Positions 1-6,569 are shown, counted from the first letter of the stretch. The stretch is 9,337 bases of DNA from Geodermatophilaceae bacterium (GCA_013814015.1 JACCQS010000077.1:1-9337); one strand, 5' to 3'. Notes: generated from the letters alone by a model not told the origin. A program made the numbers and translations.

Positions 1-755
1 ACACGTTCCTGGTCGTCGACGAGGACCGAGTGGCCCGGCAGATCGCCGAACGTCGTCAAGCCCGCATCCGCAACGCCCAGAACGCGGCTTCGCGCAAGCG
101 GGTCAGTCTCGAGGACCTGGATTCCGCTCTGCGCGAGACCAGTGAGCTGAACCTGATCATCAAGGGTGACAACTCCGGAACCGTGGAGGCGCTCGAGGAT
201 GCATTGCTCAAGATTCCGGTCGGTGAGGACATCTCGCTGCGGGTCATCCACCGCGGTGTCGGGGCAATCACCGAGGGCGACATCAACCTCGCGATCGCCG
301 ACAACGTCATCGTGCTGGGATTCAACGTCCGGGCCGAGGGCAAGGCCACCGAGCTGGCCAACCGCGAAGGCATCGACATCCGCTACTACTCGGTGATCTA
401 TGCGGCGATTGATGAGATCGAAGCCGCCCTCAAGGGAATGCTCAAGCCGGAGTACGAAGAGGTCCAGCTGGGTACCGCGGAGGTCCGCGAGGTCTTCCGG
501 GTGCCTCGCATCGGCAACGTCGCCGGTTCGCTGGTCCGCTCCGGCACGATCGTGCGCAACAGCAAGGCGCGGCTGGTCCGGGACGGTGCTGTGGTCGCTG
601 ACAACTTGACGGTGGAGTCGTTGCGCCGATTCAAGGACGACGCGACCGAGGTCCGCGAGGGTTTCGAGTGCGGTATCGGGCTGGGGTCGTTCAACGACAT
701 CAAGCCTGAGGACGTCATCCAGACCTTCGAGCTACGCGAGAAGCCGAGGGAGTGA
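1..755 (+). CDS. infB: Translation initiation factor IF-2, C-terminal part (5' end outside window)
   Basis: IF-2 is the GTPase that brings initiator fMet-tRNA to the 30S subunit and promotes subunit joining. Only the last 250 residues are here; the reading frame is open from base 3 and the stop is TGA at 753-755. The GTG at 30 is an internal valine, because the frame upstream of it (TFLVVDEDR) is already typical IF-2 sequence. The visible part begins after the GTPase domain. It contains domain III (region around NLIIKGDNSGTVEALEDAL) and the final beta-barrel that binds fMet-tRNA, ending with the conserved stretch around FECGIGLGSFNDIKPEDVI. A highly conserved family with the expected downstream neighbours (DUF503, rbfA), so the call is secure. 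It ends 35 bases before the next gene, presumably in one operon. Confidence 0.98.
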   Translation, partial: TFLVVDEDRVARQIAERRQARIRNAQNAASRKRVSLEDLDSALRETSELNLIIKGDNSGTVEALEDALLKIPVGEDISLRVIHRGVGAITEGDINLAIADNVIVLGFNVRAEGKATELANREGIDIRYYSVIYAAIDEIEAALKGMLKPEYEEVQLGTAEVREVFRVPRIGNVAGSLVRSGTIVRNSKARLVRDGAVVADNLTVESLRRFKDDATEVREGFECGIGLGSFNDIKPEDVIQTFELREKPRE

Positions 756-774
756 CTCCCGAGCCGAGTTGAGT

Positions 775-784
775 GGGGGAGGAG
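775..784 (+). promoter_or_regulatory. Shine-Dalgarno that fixes the DUF503 start
   Basis: GGGGGAGGAG lies six bases before ATG 791. It overlaps the competing in-frame GTG at 773, which has no comparable site of its own. This is why the ATG, not the GTG, is taken as the start of the DUF503 gene. Confidence 0.7.
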
Positions 785-790
785 TCAGCA

Positions 791-1117
791 ATGTTCACGG
801 CAACGATGTGGTGCGACATCCAACTCGGTGACCTCGGATCGCTCAAGGCCAAGCGTTCGGTGGTCCGCCCTATCGTGGCCGAGCTACGACGGCGCTTCGA
901 TGTCGCAGCGGCCGAAGTGGGCGCCAACGAGTTGTACCGGCGCAGTGAGATCGGGGTGGCTGCAGTGGCATCCACCGCTGGTCAGGTCGGCGAGGTGATC
1001 GACGCGTGCGAGCGCTTCGTCGCCGGACGCCCCGACCTGGTCCTGCTCTCGGTCCGACGCCAATTGCTGTCCCACACCGACGACCCGCCCCGAGAAGAGG
1101 ACAACTCCGATGGCTGA
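791..1117 (+). CDS. ylxP: DUF503 / YlxP family protein
   Basis: A 108-residue protein of the DUF503 family, known as YlxP in Bacillus subtilis, where it also sits between infB and rbfA. The start at ATG 791 is chosen for the strong Shine-Dalgarno site and because the family normally begins a few residues before the first beta strand (MFTATMWCDIQL). The diagnostic motif SLKAKRSVV is at residues 17-25, followed by a helix and the VAAAEVG and RRSEIGVAAV strands. The family is small, alpha/beta and cytoplasmic. Its genomic association with ribosome maturation is strong, but I know of no firmly established biochemical activity. The charged tail (DDPPREEDNSDG) is outside the core. Its stop overlaps the rbfA start, which suggests translational coupling. 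Confidence 0.93.
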   Translation: MFTATMWCDIQLGDLGSLKAKRSVVRPIVAELRRRFDVAAAEVGANELYRRSEIGVAAVASTAGQVGEVIDACERFVAGRPDLVLLSVRRQLLSHTDDPPREEDNSDG

Positions 1118-1607
1118 TGCGGCCAGAGCACGCCGATTGGCGGTACGGATCCGCGAGATCGTCGCCTCCACGCTGGAGCACCAGGTCAAGGACCCCCGGC
1201 TCGGGATGGTCACCATCACCGATGCCAAGGTCACCGGTGACCTGCGCGGGGCCAGCGTCTACTACACGGTTTACGGCGACGACGCCGAGGTCACCGGGTC
1301 GGCGATCGCCCTGGAGAGCGCCCGTGGCGTGCTGCGCAGCGCGGTCGGTAGGCAGACCGGCATCAAGTTCGTACCGACCCTGACGTTCGTCAGCGACGCG
1401 GTACCGAAAACCGCCCAGGACATCGAGGATGCCTTGGCCCGGGCCCGGGAGATCGATGCTGAGGTCGCAGCCAAACGCCGGGGTGCCGCCTTCGCCGGCG
1501 AGCCTGATCCCTACCGGCAGCCGCGGGTGGACACCGACGAGGAAGACGCGGAAGCCGAGAAAGACCAGCAGTTTGAGCGCGACCCTGTTACCCGGAATGC
1601 CGAGTGA
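1110..1607 (+). CDS. rbfA: 30S ribosome-binding factor RbfA
   Basis: RbfA is a KH-type protein that binds the 30S subunit during late 16S rRNA maturation. The 165-residue product begins at ATG 1110, which overlaps the DUF503 stop by 8 bases; AGAAGAGG at 1093-1100 is a suitable ribosome binding site. The family core covers about residues 5-122: an N-terminal helix (ARARRLAVRIREIVASTL), the DPRLGMVTITDAKVTGDL strand region, and the FVPTLTFVSDAVPKTAQDIE end of the KH fold. About 40 residues of acidic, low-complexity tail (TDEEDAEAEKDQQ) follow. Such tails are common in actinobacterial RbfA and are probably disordered. The neighbour order infB-ylxP-rbfA supports the call. In some relatives the exonuclease/phosphatase gene nrnA follows; it is absent here. 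Confidence 0.97.
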   Translation: MADAARARRLAVRIREIVASTLEHQVKDPRLGMVTITDAKVTGDLRGASVYYTVYGDDAEVTGSAIALESARGVLRSAVGRQTGIKFVPTLTFVSDAVPKTAQDIEDALARAREIDAEVAAKRRGAAFAGEPDPYRQPRVDTDEEDAEAEKDQQFERDPVTRNAE

Positions 1608-1651
1608 AGGACGCCTGGTATCGGACCTGCTGGCACGAGGCGCCCTGCACT

Positions 1652-1664
1652 CGGTTCCGAACCG
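1652..1664. repeat. Short inverted repeat upstream of the MATE gene
   Basis: CGGTTC and GAACCG flank a single central C, giving a perfect 13-base inverted repeat that ends 15 bases before the MATE start codon. As RNA the loop would be too tight unless it opens to five pairs with a three-base loop. As DNA it has the shape of a small operator half-site pair. No function is shown, and a chance occurrence in GC-rich DNA is possible. Confidence 0.3.
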
Positions 1665-1679
1665 GCCGCTGACTGCTCG

Positions 1680-2978
1680 ATGAGCAATCAGCGCGGGGTT
1701 CTCGCTCTGGCCGCGCCCGCTCTGGTCGTGCTGGCGGCCGAGCCGCTGTACCTGCTCGTGGACACCGCGGTGGTCGGCCATCTGGGTTCGATTCCGCTGG
1801 CCGCACTGGCCCTGGCCGGTGCTGCGTTCGCCTTCACCGCATTCCAGTTCAACTTCTTGGCCTACGGCACCACGAGTGCGACTGCACGGCGGTTCGGGGC
1901 TGGGGACGTCGAGGGCGCCCGAGGCCAAGGCGTGCAGGCCTCCTACCTCGCCGTCGGCATCGGTCTGGTCATGGTCGTGGCCTTTCAACTGCTGGCTGGT
2001 CCGATCACCCGGACGCTGGCTGGTGGTTCGGGCGTGGTGCAGGCCGAGGCCGAACTGTGGTTACGGATCGCCAGTCTTGGTGCCCCCATGGTCTTGTTGA
2101 CCCTGGCCGGTAACGGCTGGATGCGTGGCGTGCAGGATACCCGCCGACCCCTGCGGTACGCCCTCGTTGCCAACGTCGTGAGCGCGCTCCTGTGCCCGTT
2201 GCTGGTCTATCCGGCCGGGCTCGGACTAGCCGGATCCGCAGTGGCCAACGTTGTCGGGCAGTCATTGGGTGCGGCGCTGTTCGTCGCAGCCTTGTTGCGC
2301 GACACCGAGCGGCGTCGTCCCGACCTTCCGGTGTTGCGCGCCCAGATCGTGATGGGTCGAGATCTCGCGATCCGTACCCTCGTCCTGCAGGGCTCCTTCT
2401 TGGTCGCCGCCGGCGTGGCCGCCCGGATCGGCACCGCTGAGGTCGGGGCGCACCAGATCGCCCTGCAATTGTGGCTGTTCCTGGCCCTCACCCTGGACAG
2501 CTTCGCCATCGCCGCGCAGTCCCTGGTCGGGGAGAGCCTGGGCGCCGGTCGGTTGGACGAAGCCCGCGCCACCGCGTGGAAAGTGGCGCGCTACGGCGCG
2601 GTGACCGGAGTCCTGGTGACGGTTGCGCTGCTACTCGGTCGGGACGCAATCCCGCAGCTGTTCACCTCCGATCCGGCGGTGCTGGCAGGTGCCGCGACGG
2701 TCTGGTGGTGGTTCGCGCTCATGCAACCGTTGGCCGGTCTGGTGTTCGCTCTCGACGGTGTTCTGATGGGATCCGGAGATGTGGCGTTTCTGCGTTCTCT
2801 CACCATCACCGCGGGCCTGGTCGGTTTTCTGCCCCTGACTTTGCTCTCCATCCCGCTCGGCCTGGGATTGAACGGCATCTGGGCCGGGCTCACGGCGTTG
2901 ATCGTGATTCGGCTGGTCGGCGGATGCCTGCGGGTGCGCGGCGGTCGTTGGGCGGTCGGCGGGGTCGGCGTCCGTTGA
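1680..2978 (+). CDS. MATE family efflux transporter (DinF-like)
   Basis: A 432-residue polytopic membrane protein of the MATE superfamily, which exports cationic drugs or metabolites using Na+ or H+ gradients. The N-terminal region (LALAAPALVVLAAEPLYLLVDTAVVGHLG, split between helices 1 and 2) is characteristic of the DinF subgroup common in actinobacteria. About twelve hydrophobic segments run through the protein in two repeated halves; the second begins near residue 225, with the VGAHQIALQLW segment as a typical second-half motif. ATG 1680 is the only ATG, GTG or TTG in this frame after the rbfA stop. No Shine-Dalgarno site is visible, so the start is less certain than the gene. In Mycobacterium a dinF-like gene lies in the same infB-rbfA neighbourhood, normally after nrnA. 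The substrate cannot be predicted. A GC hairpin follows the stop. Confidence 0.93.
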   Translation: MSNQRGVLALAAPALVVLAAEPLYLLVDTAVVGHLGSIPLAALALAGAAFAFTAFQFNFLAYGTTSATARRFGAGDVEGARGQGVQASYLAVGIGLVMVVAFQLLAGPITRTLAGGSGVVQAEAELWLRIASLGAPMVLLTLAGNGWMRGVQDTRRPLRYALVANVVSALLCPLLVYPAGLGLAGSAVANVVGQSLGAALFVAALLRDTERRRPDLPVLRAQIVMGRDLAIRTLVLQGSFLVAAGVAARIGTAEVGAHQIALQLWLFLALTLDSFAIAAQSLVGESLGAGRLDEARATAWKVARYGAVTGVLVTVALLLGRDAIPQLFTSDPAVLAGAATVWWWFALMQPLAGLVFALDGVLMGSGDVAFLRSLTITAGLVGFLPLTLLSIPLGLGLNGIWAGLTALIVIRLVGGCLRVRGGRWAVGGVGVR

Positions 2979-2990
2979 GCCCACCGTCTG

Positions 2991-3013
2991 CGTCCGCGGC
3001 CCAAGCCGCGACG
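2991..3013 (+). terminator. GC-rich hairpin after the MATE gene
   Basis: CGCGGC (2995-3000) and GCCGCG (3005-3010) pair around a CCAA loop. CGT (2991-2993) and ACG (3011-3013) extend the stem past one bulged C, giving nine pairs. It begins 12 bases after the MATE stop. No T tract follows, so it is at best an actinobacterial-type tail-less terminator or a stabiliser of the mRNA 3' end. If it works, larE would need its own promoter in the 39 bases that follow. Confidence 0.35.
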
Positions 3014-3052
3014 GTCTGCGGCTCGGCAACGGGTCTGTGTCACAGTGGCGGC

Positions 3053-3901
3053 GTGCCGGGACCAACGCAAACCGTTACCCAGCAAGCTGAACGCCTGTTG
3101 GCCGTTCTGCGGGGTGCGGGTGGGCTCATGGTCGCCTTCTCGGGCGGGGTGGATTCAGGGGTCGTGCTGGCCGGTGCGGTGCGTGCGCTCGGCTCCACCC
3201 GAGTGATCGCGGCCACCGCCGTGTCCGGCAGCCTGCCCGGCGACGAACTCCAAGCGGCGAGACGATTTGCCACCGAACTAGGCGTCGTCCATCTCACCCC
3301 GTCGACAGATGAGCTGGCCCGACCCGGCTACCAGGCCAACGATGGGGACCGTTGTTACTTCTGCAAAGCCGAATTGCTCGACGTACTCCGGCCGTTGGCC
3401 GATGAGCACGACCTGCCGTTCGTGGCAACCGGAACCAACGCCGACGACCTGAAAGCGGGCTTCCGCCCTGGAATCCGGGCCGCCGCCGAGCGCAATGCGA
3501 TCACGCCGTTGGCCGACGCGGGTCTGACCAAGGACGTCGTCCGACAGATCGCCCGCGACTGGTCGCTGTCGCTATGGGACAAGCCGGCCTCGGCGTGCCT
3601 GTCCAGCCGGATCGCCTTCGGCATCAAGATCAGCCCCGCCCGGCTGGCCAGGGTCGAGCGAGCTGAACGCGGTCTGCGATCGGCCTTGCGCATGGCCGGA
3701 CTGCGATCGGAGAACCTCCGGGTACGTGATCTCGGAGACATCGCACGAGTTGAGGTCGACGCCGAGCTGACTCCCACGCTGGCCACTCGCCCTGACCTGC
3801 TGGCGGCGGTGATCGGCTTTGACTGCGTCGAGCTGGATCCGGCGGGCTTCCGATCCGGTGCGATGAACGAGCTCCTGACCGACCCAGCTCGCTTTCGATG
3901 A
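3053..3901 (+). CDS. larE: LarE, ATP-dependent sacrificial sulfur transferase of NPN cofactor synthesis
   Basis: LarE activates the carboxylates of the LarB product by adenylylation and converts them to thiocarboxylates. In the Lactobacillus plantarum enzyme the sulfur comes from its own cysteine. The product is 282 residues with start GTG 3053, close to the family length of about 275. The PP-loop SGGVDS is at residues 30-35, the family motif DRCYFCK lies around Cys101/Cys104, and the KPASACLSSRI motif carries Cys182, corresponding to the sulfur-donor cysteine (Cys176) of L. plantarum LarE. VRDLGDIARVEVD (224-236) is the usual C-terminal segment. The frame is open far upstream, but that part overlaps the MATE gene and is spurious. 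No Shine-Dalgarno site precedes the GTG, so translation may be weak, coupled or leaderless. The gene converges on the VOC gene 21 bases downstream. ExsB/QueC-like PP-loop enzymes are the alternative, but the cysteine motifs favour LarE. Confidence 0.93.
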   Translation: MPGPTQTVTQQAERLLAVLRGAGGLMVAFSGGVDSGVVLAGAVRALGSTRVIAATAVSGSLPGDELQAARRFATELGVVHLTPSTDELARPGYQANDGDRCYFCKAELLDVLRPLADEHDLPFVATGTNADDLKAGFRPGIRAAAERNAITPLADAGLTKDVVRQIARDWSLSLWDKPASACLSSRIAFGIKISPARLARVERAERGLRSALRMAGLRSENLRVRDLGDIARVEVDAELTPTLATRPDLLAAVIGFDCVELDPAGFRSGAMNELLTDPARFR

Positions 3902-3922
3902 GTCCAGGTAGCTCGAGGGCGT

Positions 3923-4318
3923 TCAGTCGCGGGCACTGAGAACGCAGAACTCGTTGCCCTCCGGGTCGGCTAGAACGATCCATCCCTCCTTCCCGGACTG
4001 CCCGACGTTGCTCCGGGTGGCTCCCAGCCGCTCCAGCCGCTCGACCTCCGTGGCTTGGTCGTCAGACGCTCGGGGCGCCAGGTCGAGATGCAGCCGGTTC
4101 TTGACCTGCTTCCCTTCCGGCACCGGGACAAAGATCAAACCCGGGCCGCGTTCCTCCACCGGAATGCTGTCCGCTTTCGCCAAGGCATGCGGCGGAACGA
4201 TCACCACTTCGTCCGGTGCTTCATAGACGGTCTGCCAGCCCAAGACCTCCGCCCACCATCGAGCCTGCGCCGCGACGTCCGAGCAGTCGATCACCACCGA
4301 GTACCACCGCACACTCAC
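3923..4318 (-). CDS. VOC-superfamily (glyoxalase-like) protein
   Basis: A 131-residue protein of the vicinal-oxygen-chelate fold, closest in pattern to the Glyoxalase_6-type domain (glyoxalase/bleomycin resistance-like). The order is RWYSVVIDCSD (first strand), ARWWAEVLGW helix, a middle strand ending in RLHLDL (His77), and the terminal DPEGNEFCVL strand (Glu123). His77 and Glu123 fit two canonical metal positions. The first-strand histidine of true glyoxalase I is a valine here, so glyoxalase I activity is not supported. Start GTG 4318 is chosen because AGAGAGG precedes it by six bases and the fold starts at once; GTG 4312 is possible. It lies 125 bases downstream of larB-nudix on the same strand and may be cotranscribed. 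Substrate and role are unknown, and no link with the lar genes is shown. Confidence 0.85.
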   Translation of the reverse strand: MSVRWYSVVIDCSDVAAQARWWAEVLGWQTVYEAPDEVVIVPPHALAKADSIPVEERGPGLIFVPVPEGKQVKNRLHLDLAPRASDDQATEVERLERLGATRSNVGQSGKEGWIVLADPEGNEFCVLSARD

Positions 4319-4319
4319 A

Positions 4320-4329
4320 AGAGGCCTCT
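4320..4329. repeat. 10-bp palindrome over the VOC ribosome binding site
   Basis: AGAGGCCTCT is a perfect palindrome located directly before the VOC start codon (minus strand) and sharing bases with its Shine-Dalgarno sequence. It could bind a dimeric regulator, or simply be a by-product of the purine-rich ribosome binding site. The rest of the 125-base gap between larB-nudix and the VOC gene (4319-4443) shows no other gene or clear promoter. Confidence 0.25.
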
Positions 4330-4443
4330 CTCTGTGCCATGCCCAGGACGATCCAAAGGCCCGGCCATTCTCTCGCCTACCACTGACACAACCGTTCGAA
4401 GGCCTGCGCGGAGGCTCAGCGCTCGCCGTCGACGAGGGTGTCA

Positions 4444-5649
4444 TCAGAAATGTTGACGTGGCACGCCGTTGTCGAGCTCGATCAACGTGCCCTGCGCACG
4501 GGCTTGCAGAGCGATCCGGAGCCGGTTGGCCAGCCGAGGCACAGCTACTGCATCCAGGTCGGCGGGTGCGAAGAACCGGTAACTGCGAAGCTCCCCGATC
4601 GGGAGAGTCAGCTCTACATCTGCAGGGAGGACGCCGCCGTCGTAGACGAACATGAGCGAATCGCCCCGTCCCGGCACGGTTTGGTGCTCGATGACGAGCA
4701 GGCGACCGACATCCACGGTAACGCCGATTTCCTCCTGGCACTCACGCCGCGCGGCGGCGGGAGCGGATTCTGCTGCCTCGGTCACACCGCCGGGCACTTC
4801 CCACGACGACTTGTAGGTCGGCTCGACCAGCAGGACGCGACCGGCTTCGTCGGTGATCAATACGCCCGAGCCGACGTACTTCCTCGGGAGGCTGGCGAAG
4901 AAGGCGGCCTCCCCTGTCGAGGGCACCTCGGGTCGCCGGAGAAGAACCTTGGCGGCGAAGGCTGCCGCACCGAAACCGTTGTCGATGTTCGTGACGACGA
5001 TGCCGGGAGCGCACGAAGTGAGCATGGTCAACAGCGCGGCCAACCCCTCGAAGGCCGCGCCGTACCCGATGCTGGTCGGAACGGCCACGACCGGCGTCGA
5101 GACCAGTCCGCCGACGGCACTGGCCAGTGCACCGTCCATGCCGGCGACAACGATCACAACGTCGGCGGCCTCGAGCTCGGGCCGGACGCCCATCAGCCGG
5201 TGCAGTCCAGCCACGCCGACGTCCTCGATCCGGGTCACCGTGGCGCCGAACGCCGCCGCCACGAAGGCGGCTTCCGCCGCGACCGGGGCGTCGGAGGTCC
5301 CAGCCGACACAACGACGACGTTGCCGACTGCCCCTGTTGGACAACCGATTCTGATGCAGCGGGCCAACGGATCGAAATGCGCATCGGGCCAGCTCAGCCG
5401 AACGGCGTCAGCAGTTTCGGCACTGACCCGGGTCGCCAGCGCCAACGGGCCGATCCCGATCAGCCCGGCCAGGCAGCCGACGACCTGCTCTGGGGTCTTG
5501 CCTTCGGCGTACACGACCTCGGGGATCCCGGTCCGCTCGGTGCGATGGACGTCGAGCCGGGCGAAGCCGAGGTCGAGCACCTCGTCGGGTACCTGATCTC
5601 CGGTGTCCGGGCCGTTCGGGGCCGGCAGTTCCTCCGTCACGCCTGCCAT
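4444..5649 (-). CDS. larB: LarB-Nudix fusion: NaAD carboxylase/hydrolase with C-terminal Nudix hydrolase domain
   Basis: A single open frame of 401 residues encodes two domains. Residues about 24-237 are LarB, the PurE-like enzyme that carboxylates nicotinic acid adenine dinucleotide and releases AMP to give the biscarboxylate mononucleotide precursor of NPN. Visible LarB marks are LDLGFARLDVHR near the start, the PurE-type GTSDAP at 117-122, the SCAPG cysteine (Cys213, matching the catalytic Cys221 of L. plantarum LarB) and NIDNGFG at 221-227. Residues about 252-390 are a Nudix domain with an intact box: G288, E294, R302, E303, E306, E307, G309. Ordinary LarB is about 250 residues and ends near residue 240 here. 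The junction (RRPEVPSTGEAAFFASLPRK) contains GTG 4926, so separate translation of a Nudix protein is conceivable. Start ATG 5649 is uncertain (no clear Shine-Dalgarno; ATG 5709 and TTG 5718 lie upstream but run into truB). Confidence 0.9.
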   Translation of the reverse strand: MAGVTEELPAPNGPDTGDQVPDEVLDLGFARLDVHRTERTGIPEVVYAEGKTPEQVVGCLAGLIGIGPLALATRVSAETADAVRLSWPDAHFDPLARCIRIGCPTGAVGNVVVVSAGTSDAPVAAEAAFVAAAFGATVTRIEDVGVAGLHRLMGVRPELEAADVVIVVAGMDGALASAVGGLVSTPVVAVPTSIGYGAAFEGLAALLTMLTSCAPGIVVTNIDNGFGAAAFAAKVLLRRPEVPSTGEAAFFASLPRKYVGSGVLITDEAGRVLLVEPTYKSSWEVPGGVTEAAESAPAAARRECQEEIGVTVDVGRLLVIEHQTVPGRGDSLMFVYDGGVLPADVELTLPIGELRSYRFFAPADLDAVAVPRLANRLRIALQARAQGTLIELDNGVPRQHF

Positions 5650-5677
5650 GGTGCCGTGTCGGGGAGACTCAGTTCTC

Positions 5678-6556
5678 GTGACCACCACCGGACCCGACGG
5701 GCTAGCCATCGTCGACAAGCCTCAGGGCCTCACCTCGCATGACGTCGTGGCCCGGATGCGACGCCTGGCCGACACGCGCAAGGTCGGGCACGCCGGAACG
5801 CTGGATCCGATGGCCACCGGTGTTTTGGTCATCGGCATCGGCCGAGCCACCCGGCTGCTCGGTTATGTGTCCGGCCAGGACAAGGCTTACGCGGCCACGA
5901 TCCGGCTGGGCGCCAGCACGGTCACCGACGATGCCGAGGGTGACGTGATCGCCACGGCCAGCACCTACGGTATCGGCGAGGACGCGATCCGAGCCGGACT
6001 GACGATCCTGACCGGAGACATCGAACAAGTGCCCTCTTCGGTGAGCGCGATCAAGGTGGCCGGCCGCCGTGCCTATTCCCGAGTACGGGCCGGAGAGGAC
6101 GTCATCCTTGCGGCCCGGCCGGTCCGGGTCTCGGCGCTGGACCTGCTCGCCGTGCGACACCCGACTCCGGACCTGATGGATCTCGACGTCACAGTGGAGT
6201 GCTCCACCGGCACCTACATCCGCGCCCTGGCTCGGGACCTCGGCGACGGACTCGGGGTCGGTGGCCACCTCACCGCACTACGGCGCACCCGCGTCGGCGG
6301 ATTCTCGATCGAGGAGGCCCGCAGATTGGCGGACCTGGCACAGGCGCCGATTACCCACGACCTCGGTGGCGCGGTGAGCCGAAGCTTCACCCGCGTCACG
6401 GTGGACAGCGAGACAGCCCGAGCACTGAGTTACGGCCAACGGGTCCGGGCCCTGGGCCTGCCCGGGGTCTACGGTGTATTCGATCCCGAAGGTGCCGTGG
6501 TCGCCCTGGTCGAAGACCTCGACGGGCAGGCCCGGCCGGTCGTCGGCTTTACCTGA
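5678..6556 (+). CDS. truB: tRNA pseudouridine(55) synthase TruB
   Basis: TruB isomerises U55 in the T-loop of most tRNAs to pseudouridine and also acts as a tRNA chaperone. The 292-residue product has the normal family length. LAIVDKPQGLTSHDVV opens the fold. The catalytic motif GHAGTLDPMATG holds Asp43, STGTYIRALARDLG is the conserved RNA-binding strand, and a PUA-like C-terminal domain follows (SYGQRVRALGLPGVYGVF). GTG 5678 is chosen because the family starts just a few residues before the first strand, with GGGGAG at 5661-5666 as a somewhat distant ribosome binding site. In-frame ATG 5648 is the alternative and would overlap the divergent larB start codon. Its promoter must lie inside larB coding sequence. 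Normally truB follows rbfA closely; here the MATE and lar genes separate them. Confidence 0.97.
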   Translation: MTTTGPDGLAIVDKPQGLTSHDVVARMRRLADTRKVGHAGTLDPMATGVLVIGIGRATRLLGYVSGQDKAYAATIRLGASTVTDDAEGDVIATASTYGIGEDAIRAGLTILTGDIEQVPSSVSAIKVAGRRAYSRVRAGEDVILAARPVRVSALDLLAVRHPTPDLMDLDVTVECSTGTYIRALARDLGDGLGVGGHLTALRRTRVGGFSIEEARRLADLAQAPITHDLGGAVSRSFTRVTVDSETARALSYGQRVRALGLPGVYGVFDPEGAVVALVEDLDGQARPVVGFT

Positions 6557-6569
6557 GATGCCGGCTCCG

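Noticed and set aside
870..1988. 372-codon open frame on the minus strand opposite DUF503, rbfA and the MATE start
   Set aside because: It is antisense to three well-supported genes, has composition typical of high-GC shadow frames (Arg/Gly/Asp-rich), no recognisable motif and no ribosome binding site context.
2471..3052. Upstream extension of larE back to ATG 2471
   Set aside because: It would overlap the conserved second half of the MATE gene by about 500 bases and adds an Arg/Gly-rich stretch unlike LarE; the family begins near GTG 3053.
3921..3943. Imperfect hairpin at the larE/VOC convergent ends as a bidirectional terminator
   Set aside because: Only five contiguous pairs (TCAGT/ACTGA) with a further bulged extension, overlapping the VOC stop, and no T tract in either direction.
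4319..4741. N-terminal extension of the VOC protein to 272 residues
   Set aside because: It runs into larB-nudix in a different frame and crosses the gap between the genes. The VOC fold starts at GTG 4318, which has a ribosome binding site.
4438..5742. 434-codon plus-strand frame opposite larB-nudix
   Set aside because: It mirrors the conserved LarB and Nudix coding sequence on the other strand. The translation is low-complexity and matches no family.
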